Origin: Mycobacterium asiaticum
GTDB lineage: Bacteria; Actinomycetota; Actinomycetes; Mycobacteriales; Mycobacteriaceae
Length of the DNA stretch: 64,000 nt
Direction of reading: 5' to 3'
Assembly (NCBI RefSeq): GCF_001673365.1
Contig: NZ_LZLS01000112.1
Span: 1 to 64,000 of the forward strand
Of the stretch, positions 35,017 through 46,434 are shown piece by piece. The notes below the pieces were generated by a model. The model did no database searches, had not been told where the DNA came from, and saw only the letters and a list, made by a program, of their open reading frames with translations. The first letter of the stretch is position 1; each line of letters begins with the position of its first letter. The translations under genes were made by a program, and so were the position numbers.

Positions 35017-36591
35017 CTAGGACCCGGTCAGCATCCCGGAATCATCGCCGGGACCGGCTGCCCTGTTAGAAATGTCGCGCAATGGGACTTCGCGCATAAA
35101 CAGCGCCAAGACCAGACCGAGTGCGGCGACCGAGGCCGCACACAGGAAAACCTGCGCTAGCGACCCGGCGTAGGCCTGCACGATCGGCACCGCCACGGTG
35201 GCGGGTTGCCGATGCAAAGCCCGGGGCGAACTCGCCACTTCGGCGGACGCGCCGGTGGCCGCCAGTGCCGAGGCCAGCCGTGAGTTGAGGAAGTTGACGA
35301 ACAAGGAACCGAATATCGCAGCGCCGAATGAGCCGCCGACGGTGCGGAAGAAACTCACACCGGAGGTGGCCACGCCGAGGTCTTCGAAATTCGACGTGCT
35401 CTGCACGATCAGTACCAGCACCTGCGAGCACATGCCGATCGCGGCCCCCAGGATCAACAGATAGACCGATTGCATTGCCGCAGTCGTCGATCCGTCCATG
35501 CGAGACATCAGCAGAAACGCGATGGTCATCAACGCGGTACCGACGACCGGAAAGATCTTGTAGCGGCCGGTCCGCCCGACCACGCTGCCGCTGACGATGG
35601 AAGTGATCAACATGCCGATCACCATCGGCAGTATGCGAAGACCCGAGGTGGTCGCCGAAACACCGTTGACGTACTGCATGAATGTCGGCACGAACGTCAG
35701 CGCCCCCAGCATCGCGAACCCAACCACGAACGCCAGCACACAGCACATGCTGAATATTGGCTTGGCGAACATGCGAATCGGCAGAATCGGTTCAGCGGCA
35801 CGGGTTTCCACCCGCACGAACACGCCCAGCGTCACGACGGCAGTCGCGAACAGCCCGATGATCGGCACCGACCCCCATGCGTAGACGGTGCCACCCCAAC
35901 TGGTGGCCAGAGTCAAGGCGGCCGCGCTCAGGCCAATGAAAACTATTCCTGCATAGTCGATTTCAGGTTTACCAACGGCTGCCAGAGCCGGGATAGCCAC
36001 GGCCGCAACGCAGATCACCACCAGACAGACCGGGAGGTTGATCCAAAACGCCCACCGCCAGGTCAGATAGTCGGTGAAGTAGCCCCCGAGCAACGGCCCC
36101 GCGACCGTCGTGACACCGATAACCGCGCCCAGGATGCCCTGATACCGACCACGATCTCGAAGCGGCACCACCTCACCGACCAGAGCGACCGCCGTGACGG
36201 TGATAGCGCCGCCGCCGATGCCCTGCAGGGCGCGGGAACACACCAGCATGGCCATCGACTGTGCCAGCCCACATGACACCGACCCCGCGGCGAAAAGCAG
36301 CACCGCGACCTGAAACACCCGCTTGCGCCCGAACAGATCGCCGAGCTTGCCAACCAGCGCGGTGACGATCGTCGAGGCCAGCAGGTAGCTGGTGACCACC
36401 CACGATTGGCGACCGGCATCCCCCAGATCGGCGACTATGGTTGGCAGCGCGATGGCGACGATGGTCTGATCAAGCGCCGAGAGCAGTATTCCGAGCACTA
36501 TTGCCAGGAAGATGAAGTTGCGTCGTCGCGGGGTGATCAGCGCGCGGCTGGATGCGAGTTCCGCGGTGGGCGCGGCGACCGGGCGTGTCAT
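35017..36591 (-). CDS. MFS drug/lipid exporter, 14-TM DHA2 (EmrB/QacA) family
   Basis: A 524-residue membrane protein with about 14 hydrophobic helices. The DHA2 hallmarks are LDQTIVAIALPTIVADLG in helix 1, GKLGDLFGRKR in the loop between helices 2 and 3, and SRALQGIGGGAITVTAVALV with GVTTVAGPLLGGYFTD in helices 4 and 5. Such proton-driven pumps export drugs, dyes or, in some mycobacteria, lipids. The neighbours (esterase, P450, sulfation operon) hint at a metabolite or lipid role, but the substrate cannot be read from sequence. ATG at 36591; the P450 gene upstream ends 35 bases away, so one transcript is likely. Confidence 0.93.
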   Translation of the reverse strand: MTRPVAAPTAELASSRALITPRRRNFIFLAIVLGILLSALDQTIVAIALPTIVADLGDAGRQSWVVTSYLLASTIVTALVGKLGDLFGRKRVFQVAVLLFAAGSVSCGLAQSMAMLVCSRALQGIGGGAITVTAVALVGEVVPLRDRGRYQGILGAVIGVTTVAGPLLGGYFTDYLTWRWAFWINLPVCLVVICVAAVAIPALAAVGKPEIDYAGIVFIGLSAAALTLATSWGGTVYAWGSVPIIGLFATAVVTLGVFVRVETRAAEPILPIRMFAKPIFSMCCVLAFVVGFAMLGALTFVPTFMQYVNGVSATTSGLRILPMVIGMLITSIVSGSVVGRTGRYKIFPVVGTALMTIAFLLMSRMDGSTTAAMQSVYLLILGAAIGMCSQVLVLIVQSTSNFEDLGVATSGVSFFRTVGGSFGAAIFGSLFVNFLNSRLASALAATGASAEVASSPRALHRQPATVAVPIVQAYAGSLAQVFLCAASVAALGLVLALFMREVPLRDISNRAAGPGDDSGMLTGS

Positions 36592-36626
36592 GGCGGCCGC
36601 TACGTTCTAATACGTTCTAGCAAGTG

Positions 36627-37838
36627 TCACCAGCGCACCGGCAACGACAGCACGCCCTCGTTCATCATCCCGGTCCGAACCTTCAGGTCGTCCACATTCG
36701 CCGCAAGCTCGAGTGTCGGCACGCGGGTTACCAAACCCCTTAGTAGCGACTGCATCTCGCAACGCGCCAACCAGGCGCCCGGACACAGAAACCGACCGTG
36801 ACCGAAACTCACGTGCCGATTGTCCGAGCGGTCGACCAGGAACTCGTCTGCGTCGTCGAAGAATCGGGTGTCGCGGTTCGCCGAAGTAGTGCTGATCGCG
36901 ATCGTCGTTCCCTTCGCGATTACCGTGTCGTCGAGTTCGATGTCATCGGTTGCGTAGCGGAGTGCGCCGAGGTTCGACGGCGGCAGGTAGCGCAGCACCT
37001 CCTCGACCGTCGACTCGATCAATGACGGGTCGGCAACCACCCGGCCATAGCAACCCTTGTGCAGCAGCAGGCCGATCATCCGGGAAATCATCACCCAAGT
37101 GGAGTCGACGCCCGCGGCGAAGAGTGCCTGTGCGAGATAGACCAGTTCGAGGTGACTGAGCTGCCCGTCGTCGACGTCCGACACCGCTACCAACTCGCTG
37201 AAGAAATCGGCCGTCGGTGCGCTTCGCCGTTTCTCGACCAGCTCACAAATGAACGCCGCAAACTCAGCCTGGCCCGCGGCCATCTCCTCGGCCGTGTGCA
37301 GCGAAAGGCTGAACAGCCGCTCCGACCAGTACTGGACTCGGTCCCCGTCATCGGTAGGGAAACCGAACATCTCACCGATAATCCGCTGCGGCAGCGGCCG
37401 GGCGAGCGCCTTCACGGCGTCGGCGGGCATCGGTCCGGCCAGCATCGCATCGAGCAGTTCATCGACGATCGTGACGATCTTCGGCCGCAACTGCTCGATC
37501 CGCCCTCGACGCAGGGCCTTGGCGAATAACCGGCGAATCCGCGTGTGGTGCGGGGGGTCAACCAAAGTCGAGACGAACTCCAGCTCCAGCATGCTCAGCT
37601 GTGCGGTCGAAAGCCTCGCCGCGTCGGCGCGGTACATATTCCGACTGGCTCGGGAATCGTCCAGCATTCGCTTGGCATCGTCATAGCGGGTTATGACCAC
37701 TGCCGGGTCGCCACTTGGAAAGCGCACCTCGGCCGCTGGGCAACGCTGCCTGAGTTCGCCCAGTTCGCTCGGTGCGGACAACGCGTCCGGCTGACTGAAC
37801 GGATAGTCCGTTGCAATGCTCACACCGGGATGGGCCAT
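36627..37838 (-). CDS. Cytochrome P450 with atypical I-helix and heme loop
   Basis: A 403-residue P450. The ExxR pair is in STVEEVLRYLPP and the Cys ligand is Cys352 in FGHGRFLCPGAWLAR. Two features are unusual: the position normally His or Arg in the heme loop is Phe, and the oxygen-activation motif reads AGVDST (Asp245, Ser246, Thr247) with Ser where most P450s have the first Thr. It may be a biosynthetic P450 or one with altered oxygen handling. ATG at 37838 follows a strong AGAGGTGA. It heads the leftward run P450, MFS exporter and esterase. Not recognised as a named M. tuberculosis CYP. Confidence 0.85.
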   Translation of the reverse strand: MAHPGVSIATDYPFSQPDALSAPSELGELRQRCPAAEVRFPSGDPAVVITRYDDAKRMLDDSRASRNMYRADAARLSTAQLSMLELEFVSTLVDPPHHTRIRRLFAKALRRGRIEQLRPKIVTIVDELLDAMLAGPMPADAVKALARPLPQRIIGEMFGFPTDDGDRVQYWSERLFSLSLHTAEEMAAGQAEFAAFICELVEKRRSAPTADFFSELVAVSDVDDGQLSHLELVYLAQALFAAGVDSTWVMISRMIGLLLHKGCYGRVVADPSLIESTVEEVLRYLPPSNLGALRYATDDIELDDTVIAKGTTIAISTTSANRDTRFFDDADEFLVDRSDNRHVSFGHGRFLCPGAWLARCEMQSLLRGLVTRVPTLELAANVDDLKVRTGMMNEGVLSLPVRW

Positions 37839-38537
37839 ACGGTCACCTCTTTAGAAATTGGGACAGCTAGTCGATTCCAGAACTGGTTGGTGAACGGAAT
37901 CCAGAATATTGACGCGGTGCGACGTGAATGTATTCGACGCGACAATCCGCTGGCAAGGGCTCGGGCTACGCACGAATAGGTCAGTTCGTCGCCTTGCGCG
38001 TTATCGTCAATCTTGAATCGCAGGCTGACTTGCCTTATACCCCAACATCTTTCAAGTCCCGTGACAGCGCACTGGCCCTCTCGAAGGGCTCGATAGTGGG
38101 CGCATTCCGCATCGGCGCTTTGTCTATTTATTGTGCATTGTGCATCGCACACCGGGCATTCATTGTGCACAGTGCCTTGCGCATTCATTGTGCATTATGC
38201 AATGCAATTTGTGCATTCATTGTGCAGGATGCACGTCGCGTTGGCTGGTCTCCCGCGCGGACGGCGAAGCGATCCCGTCAAAGACCGGCCATGCAACCTG
38301 CCCAGCAACGCAGCAAATACACATCGACTACTGGCGAGATACACCGACGCTCGCCGGCGCACGATGATCGGGCCCCTTTGCGACAGGATGCGTAGAACTA
38401 TAACGCCATTACAGGGCGGTGGAGCATCCGCTCCGTTAGCGGTAATCTAACCGGCATTAGCGCGTTACAGTCCGCGCATCCTGAGTCGGTTCACCGGTGC
38501 AGCCATATCGGTAATCGAGCGCTAGCAAAGGTTCAAG
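37839..38537. other. Long intergenic region between divergent P450 and PE_PGRS genes
   Basis: About 700 bases without a credible gene. It is richer in A and T than the surroundings between 38100 and 38240, where the direct repeats lie. Short open frames here lack ribosome binding sites and use unusual codons. Promoters for both flanking genes must lie in this span; no convincing sigma-A boxes were identified. Confidence 0.6.
38131..38226. repeat. Direct-repeat cluster, GCATTCATTGTGCA / TTGTGCA
   Basis: GCATTCATTGTGCA occurs exactly three times (38156-38169, 38181-38194, 38213-38226). Its core TTGTGCA occurs six times (starting 38131, 38138, 38163, 38188, 38209 and 38220). Two copies are spaced 25 bases apart, others 7, 21 and 11. 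Spacing is too irregular for a CRISPR; a regulator-binding array is possible. Confidence 0.85.
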
Positions 38538-41500
38538 ATGTCGTTTTTATTCGCCGCCCCGGATATCATCGCCGCCACGGCCTCGACTGTGGCGAGTATC
38601 GGTTCCGCGGTCGATGCGGCCAACTTGTCGGCGATTCTTCCGACCACGGGCGTGCTCGCCGCGGCCGAAGACGAGGTGTCGATGGCCATCGCCGCGCTAT
38701 TCGGCTCCCATGCTGAGCACTACCAGGCGCTCAGCGCGCGCGCCGCGGCGTTTCAAGAACAGTTCGTCCAGACACTCAGTACGGGCTCGAGCGCATACAC
38801 GAGTGCCGAGTTTGCCAACGGTTTGACGATGCAAAACGCGCTCAACGCCATCAATACGCCCGCGCAATCTCTGTTGGGACGTCCGCTGGTCGGCGACGGC
38901 GCCAACGCGATCACGCCCGGCGGCAACGGCGGTGACGCCGGCCTGCTGTGGGGCAACGGCGGCAACGGCGCCGCCGGCGCTGCGGGTCAGGCCGGCGGTA
39001 ACGGTGGAGCCGCTGGGCTGTTGTACGGCAACGGCGGGGCAGGCGGCAACGGCGGCAACGCAGTCGTTGCCGGCGGATCCGGCGGCAACGGCGGCCTTGG
39101 CGGCAACGCGGGGTTGATCGGCCTCGGTGGCGCCGGCGGCCATGGCGGGTTGGGTCTCAACGGCGCTAACGGCGTCAATCCGCCTGCCCACGCCCCCTTC
39201 TCAGCCGGAAGCGGCCCCAATTTCGGCGACGATGGCTTCGACGGGATCGACCCCGGACGAACTGGGGGCAACGGCGTCGTCGGCCGCCCTGGCGATGACA
39301 GCGGGAGTTCAGCCAATGGCGGTGACGGCGGCAACGGCGGCGCCGGCGGTGCCGGCGCGCCAGGCGGTCAGGGTGGTGCCGGCGGACAGGCCTACGACTC
39401 CGGAACCGGCGGCAATGGCGGTGCCGGTGGCAACGGGGGCGCTGGGGGCAAGGGCGGGATTGGCGGTAGCGGCGGTGACGGCGGCGACGGCACATTTCTC
39501 GCGAAGGCCGGTGCCGGTGGTGCAGGCGGCAAGGGCGGGGACGGCGGAACTGGTGCGGCCGGCGGCAATGGCGGCAACGGCGGCACCGGCGGCCGCCCCA
39601 CCAACATCTTTGCTGACAGTTTCGGCGGAGATGGCGGAGCCGGCGGCAACGGTGGTAGTGGTGTTGCCGGCCACGACGGGGGCAACGGCGGCCACGGCGG
39701 GGCCGGTGGTCGCGGCGGACTTCTCTACGGCAACGGCGGAGCCGGTGGCACCGGCGGTTTAGGCGGCGACGGTGGTGTCGGCGCGACGGGCGGCGACGGC
39801 GGCAGGGGCGGCAACGGCGGCGTCGGCGATTCCGCTGCGTCAGTACGCGGGCACGGCGGCGTGGGCGGCACCGGCGGCACGGGTGGTACCGGTGGCGACG
39901 GTGGCAGCGGTGGCAACGGCGGTGTCGGGGGCGCCGGCGGCCTGCTCAGCCAATCGGGTGCTGCGGGCGCAGGCGGCCACGGCGGCGCGGGTGCGGCCCC
40001 CGGCGCTTCTGGAGCCGGCGGCATCGGCGGCCAGGGCATCGCCGCTGACGGCGTGAGCACCGCGACGGCGGCCAGTGGCGCCAACGGCGAGGTGGGTGGT
40101 GCCGGGACCAACGGCGCCGACGGCCACAGCGGCGGAACCGACACCTATGCAGGCGTCGCGACCCGGCAGGTGCTCAGCGCGATCAACGCACCCGCGCAAT
40201 CGATGCTGGGCCGCCCGCTGATCGCGGACGGCGCCAACGCCACCACACCCGGCGCCAACGGCGGCGACGCCGGCATCCTGTGGGGCAACGGCGGCAACGG
40301 CGCGGCGGGACTCCCTGGGCAGGCCGGCGGCAACGGCGGGGCGGCCGCAATGTTCGGCCATGGTGGCGCGGGCGGTGCCGGTGGGCTGGGCGCTCCCGGC
40401 GGCAACGGCGGGACGGGCGGACTGATCAACGGCAGCGGCGGCCCCGGCGGCTACGGCGGCGCGGGTGCCCTCGGCGGCAACGGCGGCAACGCGCCGCTGT
40501 TCGGCAGCGGCGGACCCGGCGGCCACGGTGGCATCGGGGCCGCGGGCGGCAGAGGCGGCAATGCGCTCGGTATCGGCGACGGCGGCCCGGGTGGCGCGGG
40601 TGGCCTCCCCGTGGCCAACGGCATCGTCGGCGGTAGGGGTGGCGACGGCGGTACCGCCGCGATGTACGGCAGCGGCGGCGCCGGCGGCCAGGGCGGTGTC
40701 AGCGCAGACGGCGGTAACGGCGGGAACTCCGAACGGATCGGCAACGGCGGCGCCGGCGGCGCCGGCGGTGATGCCGCGGTTGCCGGCGGCCACGGTGGCA
40801 ACGGCGGCAGCGGTGGCGCCTCGGGTCAGATCGGCGTAGGCGGCGACGGCGGCCTGGGCGGACGGGGCGGCGACGGCAGCACCGGCGCCAACGCCGTCAA
40901 TCCCCCGCCGGCCGGAACTGCCGGCACTGGATCGGCCGGAACAACGCTGGGCACCAGCGGCACCGGTAAAGCCGGGGGTGCCGGTGGTACCGGCGCAAAC
41001 GGCAGTCCGGGTCAGGTCGGCGGCACCGGCGGCGTCGGCGGCGCCGGCGACTCCGGTAACGAGGGCGGCAAGACGGCTGCCGACGGCGGCACCGGTGGAA
41101 CAGGTGGCAATGGCGGCACCGGCGGCACCGGCGGCACCGGCGCAAAGGGCGGCACCGGCGGAGACGGTGGGGCTGGCGGCCTCGGCGGCGGCAAGGTCGT
41201 CGTCTTCGGTGCTGGGCCGCCTGGGGGCGAGGGTGGCAACGGCGGCACCGGCGGCACCGGCGGTACCGGCGGCACCGGCGCGACCGGCGGCACGGGGACG
41301 GCAGCCGGGAACGGCGGCAGCGGCGGCGCGGGCGGGCGCGGCGGCACGTTGCTGGGTGTCGGCGGCAACGGTGGGGTCGGTGGCGCCGGAGGCATCGGCG
41401 GCACCGGTGGCATCGGTGCTGGTGGGGGCACCGGCGGCGACGGCGGTGTGGGCGGCATCGGCGGTACGGCCGGACCTTCCGGCATCGGAACCGTTGCCGC

Positions 41501-41942
41501 CAAAGCCGGCGACGGTGGTGTCGGCGGTGACGGTGGCACGGGAGGCACCGGCGGAACCGGTGGCACCGGCGGCGCCGGCGGCAACCGCGGTGCGGGCGGG
41601 GCCGGCGGCGCCGGCGGAATGCTGGGGATCGCGGGTAACGGCGGGGCCGGAGGCGCCGCCGGCGAGGGCGGTCTGGGTGGGACGGGCGGCACTGGCGGCA
41701 CCGGCGGGGCCGGCGGCCTCGGCGGTGCCGGCGGTGCCGCCGACAGTTTGGATCCCAACCCCGCGGACCGGGTAGGCGACGCCGGCGACGACGGCGACCA
41801 CGGTGGCGTAGGCGCAGGTGGCGCGGGAGGTCAGGGCGGCAAGGCGGGCACTGCGGGCGCCGGCGGAAGCGGCCTGGTCAACGGTGCCTCCGGCGTCGTG
41901 GGATCGACGGGCAGCGTTGGTACGGCCGGCAAATCCGGCTGA
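38538..41942 (+). CDS. PE_PGRS family protein with two PGRS modules
   Basis: A 1134-residue protein. Residues 1-95 are the PE domain ([20 protein letters not shown], with the helical-hairpin residues that mark ESX-5 export). A linker ([18 protein letters not shown]) precedes a first Gly-Gly-Asn/Ala repeat domain of GGxGGxGG calcium-binding parallel beta-roll type. Near residues 545-575 the linker appears again ([18 protein letters not shown]) and starts a second PGRS domain running to the C-terminus, so the gene looks like a PE plus two PGRS units. It should be surface-exposed or secreted. Role unknown. AAGG precedes the ATG. No PPE partner gene is adjacent. Confidence 0.93.
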   Translation: MSFLFAAPDIIAATASTVASIGSAVDAANLSAILPTTGVLAAAEDEVSMAIAALFGSHAEHYQALSARAAAFQEQFVQTLSTGSSAYTSAEFANGLTMQNALNAINTPAQSLLGRPLVGDGANAITPGGNGGDAGLLWGNGGNGAAGAAGQAGGNGGAAGLLYGNGGAGGNGGNAVVAGGSGGNGGLGGNAGLIGLGGAGGHGGLGLNGANGVNPPAHAPFSAGSGPNFGDDGFDGIDPGRTGGNGVVGRPGDDSGSSANGGDGGNGGAGGAGAPGGQGGAGGQAYDSGTGGNGGAGGNGGAGGKGGIGGSGGDGGDGTFLAKAGAGGAGGKGGDGGTGAAGGNGGNGGTGGRPTNIFADSFGGDGGAGGNGGSGVAGHDGGNGGHGGAGGRGGLLYGNGGAGGTGGLGGDGGVGATGGDGGRGGNGGVGDSAASVRGHGGVGGTGGTGGTGGDGGSGGNGGVGGAGGLLSQSGAAGAGGHGGAGAAPGASGAGGIGGQGIAADGVSTATAASGANGEVGGAGTNGADGHSGGTDTYAGVATRQVLSAINAPAQSMLGRPLIADGANATTPGANGGDAGILWGNGGNGAAGLPGQAGGNGGAAAMFGHGGAGGAGGLGAPGGNGGTGGLINGSGGPGGYGGAGALGGNGGNAPLFGSGGPGGHGGIGAAGGRGGNALGIGDGGPGGAGGLPVANGIVGGRGGDGGTAAMYGSGGAGGQGGVSADGGNGGNSERIGNGGAGGAGGDAAVAGGHGGNGGSGGASGQIGVGGDGGLGGRGGDGSTGANAVNPPPAGTAGTGSAGTTLGTSGTGKAGGAGGTGANGSPGQVGGTGGVGGAGDSGNEGGKTAADGGTGGTGGNGGTGGTGGTGAKGGTGGDGGAGGLGGGKVVVFGAGPPGGEGGNGGTGGTGGTGGTGATGGTGTAAGNGGSGGAGGRGGTLLGVGGNGGVGGAGGIGGTGGIGAGGGTGGDGGVGGIGGTAGPSGIGTVAAKAGDGGVGGDGGTGGTGGTGGTGGAGGNRGAGGAGGAGGMLGIAGNGGAGGAAGEGGLGGTGGTGGTGGAGGLGGAGGAADSLDPNPADRVGDAGDDGDHGGVGAGGAGGQGGKAGTAGAGGSGLVNGASGVVGSTGSVGTAGKSG

Positions 41943-41992
41943 GCACCCCGCTGAGCAGACGCAGGATCCGGCTGGATCTGGCCTGGATCTGG

Positions 41993-43078
41993 CTAGGTGA
42001 GGCGCTGCGCGGCAGCGTCGATGCGCTCGTCGGTCGCGGTCAACGCAACGCGCACATGCCGCGCACCCGCGGGGCCGTAAAACTCCCCTGGCGCCACCAG
42101 GATGCCGCGCTCAGCCAGCCAATGCACGGTCTCACGACACCCCTGGCCCCGGCCGGCCCATAGATAGAGGCCGGCTTCGGAGTGGTCGACAGTGAAGCCC
42201 GCCGCGCGCAGGGCCGGCAGCAACACAGCACGGCGCTGCGCGTAACGCTCCCGCTGCAGCTTCTCGTGATCGTCGTCGTCGAGCGCGGCCACCATCGCCG
42301 CCTGCACCGGCGTCGGCACGATCATCCCAGCATGTTTGCGTACGGCCAGCAGCTCAGCGACCACCTGGGGATCACCGGCGACAAAACCGGCCCGGTAGCC
42401 GGCCAGCGACGAGCTTTTGGACAGCGAGTGCATCGCTAGCAGCCCGGTATGGTCGCCGTCGCACACCGACGGGTGCAGCACCGATAACGGCTCGGCCTCC
42501 CAGGCCAAACCCAGGTAGCACTCGTCGGAAGCCACCAGCACGCCCCGCTCGCGGGCCCACCCGACCACCTTGCGCAAGTGCTCGACCCCGAGCACCCGGC
42601 CGGTCGGGTTACTCGGCGAATTCAGGTAGATCAGCGCAGGAGATTGGGGACCCAGCTGCGTCAGCGAGTCCGCGCGGGCAACCTGTGTGCCGGCCAGTCG
42701 CGCACCCACGTCATAGGTCGGGTAGGCCAGCTCGGGCACCACCACCACATCTGCGCGACCCAACCCCAGCAGCGACGGCAACCAGGCGATGAGTTCCTTG
42801 GTGCCGATCACCGGCAGCACCGCCGATTCGGCCAGCGCGGTGACGCCAAACCGCCTGGCCAGCGCCGCTACGGCGGATTCCCGCAGCCGCGCGGTTCCCG
42901 CGGTGGCCGGATAACCCGACGACGAACCGGCGCCCGCCAACGCTTCCTGGACCAGCGGTGCGACTGGATCCACCGGGGTGCCGACGGACAGATCGACGAT
43001 GCCGCCCGGGTGGGCAGCAGCTGTCGCTTTTGCCTCTGCCAGGGTGTCCCACGGGAACTCTGGCAGCGCCGCCGACAC
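41993..43078 (-). CDS. PLP-dependent aminotransferase (DapC-like; succinyl-DAP or prephenate transaminase type, Rv1178 family)
   Basis: A 361-residue fold-type I class I/II aminotransferase. The PLP lysine lies in HSLSKSSSLAGYRAGF, the cofactor-binding segments are YLNSPSNPTG and ASDECYLGLAW, and the carboxylate-binding Arg is near the end in ARHVRVALTATDER. Actinobacterial relatives are annotated as succinyldiaminopimelate transaminase with possible glutamate-prephenate aminotransferase activity, which would link it to dapD/dapE at 8845-10953. The established M. tuberculosis DapC is a different gene (Rv0858c), so the assignment is tentative. GTG at 43078; fdxC ends 27 bases upstream, implying one transcript. 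Confidence 0.85.
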   Translation of the reverse strand: MSAALPEFPWDTLAEAKATAAAHPGGIVDLSVGTPVDPVAPLVQEALAGAGSSSGYPATAGTARLRESAVAALARRFGVTALAESAVLPVIGTKELIAWLPSLLGLGRADVVVVPELAYPTYDVGARLAGTQVARADSLTQLGPQSPALIYLNSPSNPTGRVLGVEHLRKVVGWARERGVLVASDECYLGLAWEAEPLSVLHPSVCDGDHTGLLAMHSLSKSSSLAGYRAGFVAGDPQVVAELLAVRKHAGMIVPTPVQAAMVAALDDDDHEKLQRERYAQRRAVLLPALRAAGFTVDHSEAGLYLWAGRGQGCRETVHWLAERGILVAPGEFYGPAGARHVRVALTATDERIDAAAQRLT

Positions 43079-43104
43079 GGCCTGCCGGCGTTGTCTTGGC
43101 GCGT

Positions 43105-43428
43105 TCAGTCCTCGCCCTGCGGCGGCAGATCCTTGACCACCTGCGGGTCATTCTCGGTCATGCCGACCTTGGCCGCGCCTCCCGGAGATCCCAACTCCTC
43201 GAAGAAGTCGGCGTTGATCTGCGTGTATTGGCTCCACTGCTCGGGCACGTCGTCTTCGTAGTAGATCGCCTCGACCGGGCACACCGGTTCGCAGGCTCCG
43301 CAGTCGACGCATTCGTCGGGGTGGATGAACAGCATCCGGGCACCCTCGTAGATGCAGTCCACCGGACACTCTTCGATGCACGCCTTGTCTTTGATGTCGA
43401 CGCAAGGCTGGGAAATCACGTACGTCAC
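43105..43428 (-). CDS. fdxC: FdxC, seven-iron ferredoxin
   Basis: A 107-residue ferredoxin with one [3Fe-4S] and one [4Fe-4S] cluster. The N-terminal CVDIKDKACIEECPVDCIYE and the segment CVDCGACEPVCPVEAI supply the cluster cysteines; the C-terminal extension (about residues 55-107) is acidic and typical of mycobacterial FdxC/FdxA. Such ferredoxins carry electrons to P450s and other redox enzymes. The start is GTG with a strong GAGGAG about 7 bases ahead. It matches Rv1177 and is followed by the aminotransferase gene. Confidence 0.95.
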   Translation of the reverse strand: MTYVISQPCVDIKDKACIEECPVDCIYEGARMLFIHPDECVDCGACEPVCPVEAIYYEDDVPEQWSQYTQINADFFEELGSPGGAAKVGMTENDPQVVKDLPPQGED

Positions 43429-45793
<2,365 letters not shown>

Positions 45794-46028
45794 AGGGCTT
45801 AAGACCGCGCTAAGTTTTGGTGGTGAGCTTGCGGATTTCGCTCACCGCGAAACCACGTTTGCCAAGCCTCTGAGCTGGGAATTGTTACGCCCGCGGCTGG
45901 TTCGGCGATATCAATTTCGATAGAAGCACGTCCAGGGGGCCTGGTAACCTTTGTCGGAGACGGCAACCGCTGGGCAATGTCGTCGCCGCCGCATTCGGCG
46001 GTGCAAATTTTGGGGAAGGTGTCCAAAC

Positions 46029-46361
46029 ATGAGGTTGTCTCTTATCGGAATTGGTGTCGCGACCGGCGCCGCCGCACTGTCATTGAGCCTCGGCGCGGGT
46101 GTCGCGTCTGCAGACCCGCTGGACGCGGCGATCAACACGACTTGCAACTACGGTCAGGTCATGGCAGCGCTGAACGCAGTCGACCCGGCCGCGGCCGCGC
46201 AGATCAACGCAAACCCGATCGCGATCGCGAAGCTGAACCAGTTCCTCAGCTCGGGTCCGGCCGGTCGTCGTCAGATCGCCGCACAGCTTTCCGCGATCCA
46301 GGGCGCCCAGCAGTACGTCCACGATCTCGAAGTTGTCGCCGACACCTGCAACAACTACTGA
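46029..46361 (+). CDS. TB8.4: TB8.4, secreted T-cell antigen (Rv1174c family)
   Basis: A 110-residue secreted protein. Residues 1-28 form a Sec signal peptide with an Arg near the start, a hydrophobic core and cleavage after ASA (GAGVASADPLD). The mature part is a small helical bundle with two cysteines (TTCNYGQVMAAL near the start, VVADTCNNY at the end) that probably form a disulfide; it resembles hemophore-like DUF732-type folds. The function is unknown, though the M. tuberculosis protein is a known antigen. ATG at 46029 gives the same length as that protein; GGGAAGG is about 12 bases ahead. Confidence 0.93.
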   Translation: MRLSLIGIGVATGAAALSLSLGAGVASADPLDAAINTTCNYGQVMAALNAVDPAAAAQINANPIAIAKLNQFLSSGPAGRRQIAAQLSAIQGAQQYVHDLEVVADTCNNY

Positions 46362-46377
46362 GTTTTTTCCTAAGCCG

Positions 46378-46429
46378 CGAGCGCAACGCCGCGGCGTGAT
46401 CCGTGCGGATCGCGCTGGCGTTGCGCTCG
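46378..46429. terminator. Bidirectional terminator-like hairpin between TB8.4 and fbiC
   Basis: CGAGCGCAACGCC (46378-46390) pairs perfectly with GGCGTTGCGCTCG (46417-46429); the 26-base loop contains a further GATCCG/CGGATC pairing. A TTTTTT run precedes it and GGTTTTA follows, so it can terminate convergent transcripts from both sides. Confidence 0.75.
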
Positions 46430-46434
46430 TGGTT

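Noticed and set aside
37820..38188. Small minus-strand frame upstream of the P450
   Set aside because: No ribosome binding site, unusual composition and overlap with the direct repeats; the P450 start at 37838 has a strong site.
38131..38226. Possible CRISPR array
   Set aside because: Repeat length (7-14 bp) and spacing (7-25 bp) are too short and irregular, and no cas genes are near.
39840..41801. 653-codon open frame opposite the PE_PGRS gene
   Set aside because: Alanine/threonine-rich translation arises from the complement of GGC/GGN codons; PGRS genes keep several frames open.
38900..41900. Possible tandem-repeat array or satellite
   Set aside because: The GGC-rich repetition is the coding sequence of PGRS Gly-Gly-X motifs in one open frame.
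41943..41992. TGGATCTGGC direct repeats after the PE_PGRS gene as a terminator
   Set aside because: Two short direct repeats without a hairpin or U-tract; not enough to call.
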